From NCBI RefSeq assembly GCF_000718555.1, contig NZ_JOAN01000010.1:62001-126000 (forward strand): a stretch of 64,000 bases of DNA, given 5' to 3'. Under the pieces are notes generated by a model. That model was not told the DNA's origin. It did not search any database and saw only the letters and a list, made by a program, of their open reading frames with translations. A program made the translations under genes and the position numbers. This document shows, piece by piece, positions 7,703 through 15,364 of this stretch; the first letter of the stretch is position 1; every line of letters starts with the position of its first letter. The stretch comes from Micromonospora chokoriensis. GTDB lineage: Bacteria > Actinomycetota > Actinomycetes > Mycobacteriales > Micromonosporaceae.

Positions 7703-9178
7703 ATGCCCCTCACCGAGCCATCCGACGACCACCTCCCGCAGGAGGATCAGGTCGCGCTCGACGGGGTCCTGAGCAACCCGGACGACAACGTAGTCAGCGA
7801 GACATCCGGCCCATCCGAGCCGACCGCACCGGCCGACGCCCCCGCGGCCGAGCCGGAGCCGACGCTGCCCGAGCCAGAGCCGACGCTGCCCGAGCCGGTC
7901 CGGCAGCGGATCGTGGCGCTGACCGCCGCGGTGCTGCCCACCCTGCCCGCCGACGAGGTGCCGGTGCCATTGCGCCGAGTGGCCAAGTTCGCCCCCAACC
8001 GGCGTGCCCGGCTCGGCGCGCCGGTCATCGCCGCCCAGCTCACCGCCGACCCGCTGTTCCGGCAGCGGGTCACCGCGCGGGTCTTGGCCGACGCCGGTGA
8101 CCTCGGTGCGGCCGTCGTCGAGGGCACCGCTCCGGCCGCCGCCGACCCGGTCGAGGTGGCCGCGCTGGCCTACCTGGCCCGACCCCGTGGCTGGCGCGAG
8201 CTGATCGACGCCAGCGGCGCGGCCGTGCGCGCCGAGGCGGACAGCGCCGTCGTCGCCGAGCTGGTCCGCGAGGCCGAGCAGCGGGCCACCCGCGCCGAGC
8301 ACGACCGGGCGGTGGCCCGGGTCGAGGCGGAGAAGCTCCGCGATGAGCTGGCCCGCGTCCGCGAGGAGTTGGGTCAGCTCCGCGAGGAGTCCCGGCAGGT
8401 GACCCGCACCCTGCGCGAGACCCAGGCCCGCGAGCGCAAGGCCACCGAGCTGCTGGCCACCGAGCGCGGCCGGGCCGCGCGCGCCAGCGCCGACGTGGAC
8501 GCCGAACTCCGCCGGGCTCGGGCCCGGCTCGCCGAGGCCGAGTCGGCGGCCGGGGTGGCCCGGGCCAGCGCCAAGGAGGCGCGCTCCGTCGACGACGCTC
8601 GGCTCTGGCTGCTGCTGGAGACCATCGGCCAGGCCGCCGTCGGGCTGCGCCGGGAGCTGGCGCTCGACCCGGTCGACAAACTGCCCGCCGACTTCGTCGC
8701 CGACGCGTTCGCCGAGCAGCCGGGCACCGCCCCGGCCGGCCCCGCCGCCCGTGCCCGCGACACCGACGACCCGGCCCGGCTCGACCAGTTGCTCGCCCTG
8801 CCCCGGGCGCACCTCGTGGTGGACGGCTACAACGTCACCAAGCGCGGCTTCGGCGAGATGTCCCTGGAGCAGCAGCGCAAACGCCTGATCACCGGGCTGG
8901 GCGGGATCGCCGCGCAGACCGGCGACGAGGTCACCGTGGTCTTCGACGGCGCCGAGCGGATGCATGGGCTACCGCCCGCGCCGCGCGGCGTACGGGTGCT
9001 CTTCTCCCGCAAGGGCGAGACCGCCGACGAGCTGATCCGGCGCCTGGTCCGCGCCGAGCCGTCGGGGCGGCCGGTGGTCGTGGTGTCGTCCGACCGCGAG
9101 GTCGCCGACGGGGTACGACGGCACGGCGCGTACCCGCTGGGCGCCGACTCGCTGCTGCGGCGCCTCGCCCGCTCCTGA
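7703..9178 (+). CDS. NYN (YacP-like PIN) domain protein with coiled coil
   Basis: A 491-residue protein, divergent from the DEDD/GIY-YIG nuclease. The N-terminal ~70 residues are acidic and Pro-rich, with a duplicated 21-bp coding unit (7850-7870, 7871-7891; PEPTLP). A region of helical repeats follows, then a long Arg/Glu/Ala-rich coiled coil (about residues 185-290). The C-terminal ~130 residues are a YacP-like NYN domain: HLVVDGYNVTK, VVFDGAE, FSRKGETADELIRR and VVSSDREVADG give the four acidic residues expected of a PIN-fold RNase active site. It probably acts on RNA, with the coiled coil for oligomerisation. A TAGGAT box occurs about 65 bases upstream of the ATG. Confidence 0.85.
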   Translation: MPLTEPSDDHLPQEDQVALDGVLSNPDDNVVSETSGPSEPTAPADAPAAEPEPTLPEPEPTLPEPVRQRIVALTAAVLPTLPADEVPVPLRRVAKFAPNRRARLGAPVIAAQLTADPLFRQRVTARVLADAGDLGAAVVEGTAPAAADPVEVAALAYLARPRGWRELIDASGAAVRAEADSAVVAELVREAEQRATRAEHDRAVARVEAEKLRDELARVREELGQLREESRQVTRTLRETQARERKATELLATERGRAARASADVDAELRRARARLAEAESAAGVARASAKEARSVDDARLWLLLETIGQAAVGLRRELALDPVDKLPADFVADAFAEQPGTAPAGPAARARDTDDPARLDQLLALPRAHLVVDGYNVTKRGFGEMSLEQQRKRLITGLGGIAAQTGDEVTVVFDGAERMHGLPPAPRGVRVLFSRKGETADELIRRLVRAEPSGRPVVVVSSDREVADGVRRHGAYPLGADSLLRRLARS

Positions 9179-9309
9179 CGCCGTCGTCGGGCACGTCGGC
9201 AATGGCCGACACGATTTCCGTGATGTCGGGGTGTCCGACCGGGCGTGATGGACCGATTTCATGGAACTGGAGTGGATCTCGCACTCAAACGGCCGGTCGG
9301 ACGGGGTTT

Positions 9310-9332
9310 CTGTCGTACCCGGTGGTTAGCGT
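9310..9332 (+). promoter_or_regulatory. Second RecA-independent damage promoter motif
   Basis: cTGTCGtac, eight bases, TAGCGT: the same arrangement and an identical -10 hexamer as the motif before the DEDD/GIY-YIG nuclease. It lies 73 bases before the ATG of the Cys-rich small protein. The flanking lower-case consensus positions match poorly, so the assignment is tentative. Confidence 0.4.
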
Positions 9333-9405
9333 CGATGTGACCGACGGTGCTTGGTTGGCGACGACAGGGCGTCGGCCGTACGCCGCGAGCCGATCAGGAG
9401 GTCGG

Positions 9406-9624
9406 ATGCTTATCGACTGCGACGGGTGCGTGAGGCGGGATAGCGGCTGTTCCGGCTGCCCGCTGACCGCCCTGTTCGACGACACGTCCCCGGCGGCCGG
9501 GTTGGTCGCCGCCGAGGTCGAGGCCATCGAGGTGCTCGCCCGGGCCGGCTTCGACGTGGAGGTGCTGGCCGCGCCGGCCCGCCCGGAGACGGCTCGCCGC
9601 CGGGCCATCCGTCGGGTCGCCTGA
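9406..9624 (+). CDS. Small Cys-rich conserved actinobacterial protein
   Basis: A 72-residue protein with an N-terminal cluster of four cysteines (CDGCVRRDSGCSGC), a probable zinc- or Fe-S-binding knuckle, followed by an Ala/Glu-rich helical segment and a basic tail (RRRAIRRVA). The start at 9406 is fixed by CAGGAGG (9395-9401) at ideal spacing; longer frames have no ribosome site. Similar short proteins with the MLI-x-C-x-GC start occur in many actinomycetes, but I know no assigned function. An upstream motif of DNA-damage type raises the possibility of stress induction. It is followed about 100 bases later by the M48 protease gene. Confidence 0.7.
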   Translation: MLIDCDGCVRRDSGCSGCPLTALFDDTSPAAGLVAAEVEAIEVLARAGFDVEVLAAPARPETARRRAIRRVA

Positions 9625-9726
9625 GCGCGACACCGTGCCCGGAAGCGGGCTCCTGGCGGGCCATAGGATGAGCGGTCACGGCGGGAGGAGCGGCGCGATG
9701 AGCGGGACACGACAGGCGGTGACGCG

Positions 9727-10986
9727 GTGACCCCGCGCGGGTGGGCGCTGCTGAGTCTGGCCGGGCTGACCGTCGCGCTGCTGGTGGTCGCCGCGCTGTT
9801 CATTCCGTGGCACCGTCCGCCAGCGCCGCGGGCCGACCAACTCGCCGCACTTGGTGACCTGCCGGCCGAGCAGGTGGCCAAGGGGCGGGAGTTCCGGGCC
9901 GCGCTGCGCCCCGGCGGCTATGCCGCGCTCGCCATTGGGCTGCTGGTCGCCCTCGCGCTCGGGCTCACCCCGCTGGGCAGTCGCCTGGTCGAGCTGGTGG
10001 GTCGGCCGTTCGGTGGGCACTGGGCCGCGCAGGCGGTGCTCGGCGGGCTGGCGGTGGTGCTCGTCGCCGACCTGGTGACGCTCCCGTTCGCCGCCTGGCG
10101 GCAGAGCGTGCTCACCCGCTACGGGCTGAGCACCAACGGCTGGAGCGGGTGGACGGTCGACCTGCTCAAGTCGTACGCGGTCAGCGCGGTGATCGGCGCG
10201 GTGGCGCTGTTCGGCTTCTACGCGGTCATCCGGCTCGCGCCGCGCTGGTGGTGGGCGTTCGGCGCGGCCGGCGCGGCGGTGCTGGTGGTGCTGCTGTCGT
10301 TCGTGCTGCCGGTGCTGGTGGAGCCGGTGTTCAACCGGTTCACCCCGATGGAGCAGGGCCCGCTGCGCACCGAGTTGATGAGCATGGCCGCCCGCGACGG
10401 GGTGCCGGTGCGCGACGTGCTGGTCGCCGACGCCTCCCGCCGCACCAAAGCGGTCAACGCGTACGTCTCCGGTCTCGGGCCGACCCGGCGGGTGGTCGTC
10501 TACGACACGCTGCTGCACGAGGCGACCCCGGCCGAGGTGACCGCCGTCGTGGCGCACGAGCTGGGGCACGCGAAGGACTCCGACGTCGCGGTCGGCACGC
10601 TGACCGGGGCGCTGGGGGCAGCCGCGGCCGTGGTGGCGCTCTACCTGCTCGGCTCGTGGGGGCCACTGCTGCGGCTGGCCGGCGTCGACTCGGTGGCCCA
10701 ACCGAGCGCGTTTCCGTTGTTGGTCGCCCTGGTCACAGTGGTCGGCCTGGTCGCTGCGCCGGTGCAGGCGCTGATGTCTCGACGGGTCGAGGCGCGGGCC
10801 GACGCGCACGCGCTCGCGCTCACCAACGACCCGGAGTCCTTCGAGTCGATGCAGCGCCGGCTCGGCTCGGTCAACCTCGGCGACCCCGACCCACCCCGCT
10901 GGGAATACCTCTACTCGGCCTCGCATCCATCCACCGTGGAGCGGATGGCCGCCGCCCGCGCGTACGCCCGGGAGGCCGGCCGATGA
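9727..10986 (+). CDS. M48 family membrane zinc metallopeptidase (Ste24/HtpX-like)
   Basis: A 419-residue integral membrane protease. Transmembrane helices occupy the first ~220 residues (the first at residues 5-23) and two more flank the catalytic region. The zinc motif HELGH is at residues 277-281, with a downstream EARAD supplying the third zinc ligand (Glu). The overall plan matches the CAAX-protease-1/Ste24 branch. Because bacteria lack prenylated CAAX substrates, a role in membrane protein quality control is more likely. Its stop overlaps the start of pimB (ATGA), so the two are co-translated; the reason for the pairing is unknown. Confidence 0.9.
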   Translation: MTPRGWALLSLAGLTVALLVVAALFIPWHRPPAPRADQLAALGDLPAEQVAKGREFRAALRPGGYAALAIGLLVALALGLTPLGSRLVELVGRPFGGHWAAQAVLGGLAVVLVADLVTLPFAAWRQSVLTRYGLSTNGWSGWTVDLLKSYAVSAVIGAVALFGFYAVIRLAPRWWWAFGAAGAAVLVVLLSFVLPVLVEPVFNRFTPMEQGPLRTELMSMAARDGVPVRDVLVADASRRTKAVNAYVSGLGPTRRVVVYDTLLHEATPAEVTAVVAHELGHAKDSDVAVGTLTGALGAAAAVVALYLLGSWGPLLRLAGVDSVAQPSAFPLLVALVTVVGLVAAPVQALMSRRVEARADAHALALTNDPESFESMQRRLGSVNLGDPDPPRWEYLYSASHPSTVERMAAARAYAREAGR

Positions 10987-12107
10987 GCCGCACGCTGCTG
11001 ATCACCAACGACTTCCCGCCCCGACCGGGTGGGATCCAGTCGTTCGTGCACAACCTCGCGGTGCGTCAACCGGCCGGCTCGGTGGTCGTCTACGCGTCGA
11101 GCTGGCGCGGGGCTGAGAAGTTCGACGCCGACCAGCCGTTCGAGGTGATCCGGGAGCGCACCCGGGTGCTGTTGCCCACCCCGTTGATCGCCCGCAGGGC
11201 GGCGCGGCTGGCTCGCGCGTACGACTGCGACACCGTGTGGTTCGGCGCGGCGGCCCCGTTGGGGTTGCTCGCCACCGGTCTGCGGCGACGGGCCGGCATT
11301 CGCCGGGTGGTGGCGCAGACCCACGGCCACGAGGTCGGTTGGGCGGCGGTGCCGGCCGCCCGGCCGGCGCTGCGGCGCATCGGTCGGGGTGTGGACGTGA
11401 CCACCTACCTCGGCGAATACACCCGTAGCCGGTTGGCCCGCGTGCTGGACGGGGTGACCGAGCTGCGCCGCCTCGCCCCCGGCGTCGACGTGGACACCTA
11501 CCACCCGACTGTGGACGGTGAACAGGTCCGGGCCCGGCTCGGGTTGACCGACCGGCCGGTGGTGGTCTGCGTGTCCCGGCTGGTGCCACGCAAGGGCCAG
11601 GACATGCTGATCCGGGCACTACCGGAGATCCGCCGCCGGGTGCCCGACGCGGCGCTGCTGATCGTCGGCGGCGGGCCGTACCGGGCGACCCTGGAGAAGC
11701 TGGCCCGCCAGGCCGGTGTGGAACGGGACGTGGTGTTCACCGGCACGGTGCCGTGGGCCGAGTTGCCGGCGCACTACGCGGCCGGCGACGTCTACGCGAT
11801 GCCGTGCCGCACCCGCAACCGTGGTCTCGACGTGGAGGGGCTGGGCATCGTCTACCTGGAGGCATCCGCGACCGGTCTGCCGGTGGTGGCCGGTGACTCC
11901 GGGGGCGCACCGGACGCGGTCCGCGAGGGGGAGACCGGCTACGTCGTACGCGGTCGGGACGTCGCCCAGCTCGCCGACCGGGTCGCCCGGCTGCTCGCCG
12001 ACCGGGACCTGGCCCGCGAACTGGGCGCGGCCGGTCGGGCGTGGGTGGAACGGGAGTGGCGCTGGGAGGCGCAGGCGGAACGCATGGCGGCACTGCTCGC
12101 CGGTTGA
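10983..12107 (+). CDS. pimB: GDP-mannose-dependent phosphatidylinositol mannoside mannosyltransferase (PimB-like)
   Basis: A 374-residue GT-B glycosyltransferase of family GT4. The start at 10983 gives MSRTLLITNDFPPRPGG, the conserved PimB N-terminus with the acceptor-side GG loop. The C-terminal half carries VSRLVPRKGQDML (donor phosphate-binding Arg and Lys), GGGPYR, and EGLGIVYLEASATGLPVVAGDSGG with the E-x7-E motif. PimB adds the second mannose of phosphatidylinositol mannosides at the cytoplasmic membrane face in mycobacteria and corynebacteria; phosphatidylinositol mannosides are also known in Micromonosporaceae. It is translationally coupled to the upstream M48 protease and converges on the acyltransferase gene 28 bases away. 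Confidence 0.85.
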   Translation: MSRTLLITNDFPPRPGGIQSFVHNLAVRQPAGSVVVYASSWRGAEKFDADQPFEVIRERTRVLLPTPLIARRAARLARAYDCDTVWFGAAAPLGLLATGLRRRAGIRRVVAQTHGHEVGWAAVPAARPALRRIGRGVDVTTYLGEYTRSRLARVLDGVTELRRLAPGVDVDTYHPTVDGEQVRARLGLTDRPVVVCVSRLVPRKGQDMLIRALPEIRRRVPDAALLIVGGGPYRATLEKLARQAGVERDVVFTGTVPWAELPAHYAAGDVYAMPCRTRNRGLDVEGLGIVYLEASATGLPVVAGDSGGAPDAVREGETGYVVRGRDVAQLADRVARLLADRDLARELGAAGRAWVEREWRWEAQAERMAALLAG

Positions 12108-12135
12108 TCGCCGCCGGCGTTCAGCTCTGCAGGGC

Positions 12136-12798
12136 TCAGCTCTCCCGGGCCGGCGCGTAGCTCGGCACGTACTCCTGGCCGGTGAGCTTCTGGATCTCCG
12201 CCATCACCTCGTCGGTGACCGTCCGGATGTCGCGCGGCCCGTTGATCCGGTCGGCGACCGGAATCGGTGGGCCGAACCGCAGGGTGACCGGGTGCCGACG
12301 GGGCAGCCGCGCGTCGACCGGCAGCACCTCGGCGGTGCCGAGCACGCCGACCGGGATGATCGGCACCCCGGCGTCGCGGGCCAGCCGGGTCATCCCAACG
12401 CGGCCCCGGTAGAGCCGCCCGTCCGGGGAACGGGTGCCCTCCGGGTAGATGGCGACCAGGCCGCCGGCGCGCAACACCGGTACGGCGGCGTCGAGGGCGC
12501 GCAGGGCCGCCCGGCCGTCGACGCGGTCGACCGGGATGGCGCCCATGCCGGCGACGATCCGCCGGTTGAGCCAGCCGCCCGGACCGCGCCCGTTGAAGTA
12601 CTCGACCTTTGCCCAGAAGGTGACGTGTCGGGGCGTCGAGGTGACCAGAAACCACTCATCGGCGACGGAGAGGTGGTTGCCGGCGAGGATCGCGCCGCCG
12701 TGTCGGGGCAGATGCTCCAGCCCTTCCACGCGGGGCCGCCAGCCCAATCGCAGCGCGGCGCCGACGGTCAGCTTGGCGACGTCGTACAGCAGGGGCAC
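12136..12798 (-). CDS. 1-acyl-glycerol-phosphate acyltransferase family protein (PlsC)
   Basis: A 220-residue lysophospholipid acyltransferase. The catalytic H-x4-D motif is visible (NHLSVAD), followed by the acceptor-binding YPEGTRSPDGRLYRG block. It transfers an acyl chain from acyl-CoA or acyl-ACP to lysophosphatidic acid or a related glycolipid on the inner membrane leaflet. The gene lies 15 bases downstream of the TetR regulator and is probably co-transcribed with it. A homologue of the same family is encoded at 28871-29563; the two may differ in substrate (phosphatidic acid versus phosphatidylinositol mannoside). Confidence 0.88.
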   Translation of the reverse strand: MPLLYDVAKLTVGAALRLGWRPRVEGLEHLPRHGGAILAGNHLSVADEWFLVTSTPRHVTFWAKVEYFNGRGPGGWLNRRIVAGMGAIPVDRVDGRAALRALDAAVPVLRAGGLVAIYPEGTRSPDGRLYRGRVGMTRLARDAGVPIIPVGVLGTAEVLPVDARLPRRHPVTLRFGPPIPVADRINGPRDIRTVTDEVMAEIQKLTGQEYVPSYAPARES

Positions 12799-12813
12799 GG
12801 TTCCTCCGGGGTC

Positions 12814-13398
12814 TCAGGCCAGCGCCGGGCCGAGGTGGGCTTCTAGCGTGGCGCGCAGCAGGGCGTCGTCGTCGGTGGCGCCGGTGGCCAGCGGTAGGCT
12901 GCCCCACGCCCAGAGCTGGGCTATGCCGTGCAGATTGGCCCAGAGCGCGCCGGCGAGCACCGCCGCGGGCGCGTCGGTCGGGCGGCGTACCTGCGCCACC
13001 AGATCGGCCAGCACGGCGAAGAGCGGCAGGCTCGTCTCACGCAGCCGCAGCCGGCCGCTGTCCAGCAGGTCGTGGCGGAACATCAGCTCGAACATGCCGC
13101 GGTGGGTCGCCGCGAAGTCCAGGTACGTCCGGGCCAGTGCGGTCAATCGGGTACGCGGGTCCGGGTCGACGTCGCGCATCGTCTGCTCGACGCGCGCGGT
13201 GAGGTCGGCGAAGCCCTCCCGGGCGATTGCGGAGAGCAGGTCGACATGGGTGGGGAAGTAGCGGCGCGGTGCTCCGTGCGAGACCCCAGCACGGCGGGCG
13301 ATCTCCCGCAGCGACACCGCTGACTGGCCCTCGCGTAGCACCAGGTCCACCCCGGCAGCCACCAGCCGCCCTCGTAGGCCCGTCTCATCCGCGTTCAT
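12814..13398 (-). CDS. TetR/AcrR family transcriptional regulator
   Basis: A 194-residue repressor. The N-terminal helix-turn-helix is clear (SLREIARRAGVSHGAPRRYFPTHVDLL), followed by an all-helical ligand-binding domain with FELMFRHDLL, typical of TetR_C_33-type regulators. The ATG at 13398 is preferred over the GTG at 13404: an 11-13-bp palindrome with a -10-like TAGACA ends immediately before it, so the transcript is probably leaderless. Two matching operators upstream suggest autoregulation, and the adjacent acyltransferase is the likely co-regulated target. The ligand is unknown; a fatty-acyl compound is an inference from the neighbour. Confidence 0.9.
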   Translation of the reverse strand: MNADETGLRGRLVAAGVDLVLREGQSAVSLREIARRAGVSHGAPRRYFPTHVDLLSAIAREGFADLTARVEQTMRDVDPDPRTRLTALARTYLDFAATHRGMFELMFRHDLLDSGRLRLRETSLPLFAVLADLVAQVRRPTDAPAAVLAGALWANLHGIAQLWAWGSLPLATGATDDDALLRATLEAHLGPALA

Positions 13399-13410
13399 AG
13401 ACACTGTCTA
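13398..13410 (-). promoter_or_regulatory. TetR operator 1, overlapping -10 and start
   Basis: Perfect palindrome TAGACACTGTCTA. On the minus strand the TAGACA half forms the presumed -10 box six bases before the ATG, so a bound repressor would cover the promoter and transcription start. Confidence 0.65.
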
Positions 13411-13419
13411 CCAGTAGCC

Positions 13420-13434
13420 GTAGACGCTGTCTAC
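13420..13434 (-). promoter_or_regulatory. TetR operator 2
   Basis: GTAGACGCTGTCTAC, with 6-bp arms and the same TAGAC-n-CTGTCTA core as operator 1. It lies 23 bases further upstream (about two helical turns), over the expected -35 region. Confidence 0.6.
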
Positions 13435-13473
13435 CTCAAGGGTGTGGGCCTGCCGTGCATTGCCGGGATCAGT

Positions 13474-13513
13474 GTGATGTCTGTGAGTCATCTTGATGAC
13501 TCACAGACATCAC
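13474..13513. repeat. Perfect 19-bp inverted repeat, AT-richer than its surroundings
   Basis: Arms 13474-13492 and 13495-13513 are perfectly complementary with a two-base TT centre. The arms (about 47% GC) contrast with the GC-rich flanks. The repeat lies 3' of the GGDEF-EAL gene and upstream of the TetR promoter, so it could end the former transcript. It does not contain the TAGAC operator sequence. The rest of the 13411-13618 intergenic region shows nothing else I recognise. Confidence 0.7.
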
Positions 13514-13618
13514 GCTCAATGAAGCGTCCGGCCCCGGGCTCAGCTCGCCCGCGCCGTCGACGATCCGGTGAGCTGGGCGTGGGCGGGAACGGGTTGGGCG
13601 ATGGCTGGGCCCGAGGGG

Positions 13619-15364
13619 TCAGCGGATGCGGGCCAGGATGCGATCGGCGGGGGCCGGGCGGCCGAAGTGCCAGCCCTGGGCGGCGTCGCAGCCGATCGCG
13701 CGCAGCCGCTCGGCCTGCCCGGCGGTCTCCACCCCTTCGGCGGTGACGGTCAGGTCCAGCGCGTGCGCCAGCGAGACCAGCGAGGCGAGGATTCGCTCAT
13801 CGGTGCGGCCGACCGAGGGCGACCGCAGGCCGGCCACGAACTCGCCGGCGACCTTCAGTTCGGTCACCGGCAGGTCTCGCAGGTACGCCAGGTTGCTGTA
13901 GCCGGTGCCGAAGTCGTCGATGGCGATGCGTACCCCGAGGTCGGCCAGCACTCGCAGGGCGCGTACCGGTTCCTCGGCGGTGCTCATCATCGTGCTCTCG
14001 GTGATCTCCAGTTGGAGCCGCTCCGGCGGTAGGCCGGTCTGCCGCAGCAGCGCCCGGACCTCCTGCACCAACCCGGGCCGGTGCACCTGCCGTACCGCCA
14101 GGTTGACGCTGACGAACGGCGCGGCGACACCTCCAGCCGACCACGCCTCCGCCTCTCGGCACGCCTCGGCCAGCACCCACCCGCCCAGCTGGACGATCAG
14201 GCCGGTCTCCTCGGCCAACCCGATGAAGCTGTCCGGCCGGAGCACCCCCAGCTCCGGGTGCCGCCAGCGGACCAGGGCCTCCACGCCGACCAGGCTGCCG
14301 TCGCGCAGTGAGGTCAGCGGCTGGTAGTCGAGGTAGAACTCGCCCCGCTCCAGCGCGGCCGGGATGGCCGCGGAGAGCGCGTAGCGGGCCAGTTCACGTT
14401 GGTTGCGTTCGGCGTCGTAGAGCGTCCAGCGTGCCCCACCGGCGGCCTTCGCCCAGTGCAGAGTGCTGTCGGCGGCCCGCATCAGGTCGGTGGGGTTGGC
14501 TCCGGCCACCTGGCGCTCGACGATGCCGATGCTCGCCGAGATCTGCAGCTCGTGCCCGTCGACAAGCGCCGGGGTGCGTACCGCGGCGAGCGCGGTCTCG
14601 GCAACGGCGACCATGTCGTCGGTGCCGCCGGTGCGCTCCACCAGGATGACGAACTCGTCGCCGCCGAGCCGGGCCACCAGGTGCTCACCCATGGCCTTGC
14701 GTAGCCGCTCGGCCACCGTGACCAGCAGCAGGTCACCGATCTGGTGCCCCAGGCTGTCGTTGACGACCTTGAAGCGGTCCAGGTCGAGGAAGCACACCCC
14801 GACCCGCTGTGCCCCCCGGCCTGGCTCATTGAGCGCGGCGGTCAGTCGTTCGGTGAAGAGCGTCCGGTTGGGTAGGCCGGTGAGCGGGTCGTGGGTGGCC
14901 TGATGCCGGAACCGGGCCTCGCTGGCCCGCAGCGCCCGCTCGGCCTGGGTGCGAGCACGCATCGCGGCCCGGCGGATCGACTCCTGCTCGTCGAGCGTCC
15001 GGTCGCGCAGAGCACGGGCGTAGCCGGTCGCCACGGCCGCCAGCAGCCGGGCCATCCGGTCCTCGACGTCCTCGGCCACCAGCCCCAGATCGCGCACCAA
15101 CCGGAGCTGGATGACCTCGACGGTACGACCCAGCCCCTCAGCGGAGGCGATGTGCGCGGCGACCAACTCGGCGCCGACCCGATGCCCGGCACGCAGGTCG
15201 AACGGCTCGGTGAGCAGCGCGCCGGCCAGTTGCCCGGTGAGCCGGTCCAGCAGGGTCTCCAACTGGGCCTGGGTCATCGGTAGGTAGCTGGTGCCGGAGA
15301 CCGCCTTCGCCCAGGCCCGGGCGAAGGTGCCCGGGTAGGGGGTCGCCCCGAGCGACTCAGCCAC
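13619..15364 (-). CDS. GGDEF-EAL bifunctional c-di-GMP enzyme
   Basis: A 581-residue cytosolic protein. The GTG at 15364 is chosen because the N-terminal block FARAWAKAVSGTSYLPMTQ is conserved in actinobacterial diguanylate cyclases and the start overlaps the methyltransferase stop by eight bases. An N-terminal helical sensor (~150 residues) is followed by a GGDEF domain with intact LGGDEF (cyclase-competent) and an EAL domain with GVEALVRW, ITESTMM, DDFGTGYSN and EGVET. The usual D-x-L-K-I-D segment reads TELKVAGEF, so the acidic residue after the Lys is missing. Cyclase activity is therefore better supported than phosphodiesterase activity. It is coupled to the upstream SAM methyltransferase gene. 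Confidence 0.9.
   Translation of the reverse strand: MAESLGATPYPGTFARAWAKAVSGTSYLPMTQAQLETLLDRLTGQLAGALLTEPFDLRAGHRVGAELVAAHIASAEGLGRTVEVIQLRLVRDLGLVAEDVEDRMARLLAAVATGYARALRDRTLDEQESIRRAAMRARTQAERALRASEARFRHQATHDPLTGLPNRTLFTERLTAALNEPGRGAQRVGVCFLDLDRFKVVNDSLGHQIGDLLLVTVAERLRKAMGEHLVARLGGDEFVILVERTGGTDDMVAVAETALAAVRTPALVDGHELQISASIGIVERQVAGANPTDLMRAADSTLHWAKAAGGARWTLYDAERNQRELARYALSAAIPAALERGEFYLDYQPLTSLRDGSLVGVEALVRWRHPELGVLRPDSFIGLAEETGLIVQLGGWVLAEACREAEAWSAGGVAAPFVSVNLAVRQVHRPGLVQEVRALLRQTGLPPERLQLEITESTMMSTAEEPVRALRVLADLGVRIAIDDFGTGYSNLAYLRDLPVTELKVAGEFVAGLRSPSVGRTDERILASLVSLAHALDLTVTAEGVETAGQAERLRAIGCDAAQGWHFGRPAPADRILARIR

Noticed and set aside
13474..13513. Long palindrome as a third TetR operator
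   Set aside because: It lacks the TAGAC/GTCTA core shared by the two sites next to the tetR start.
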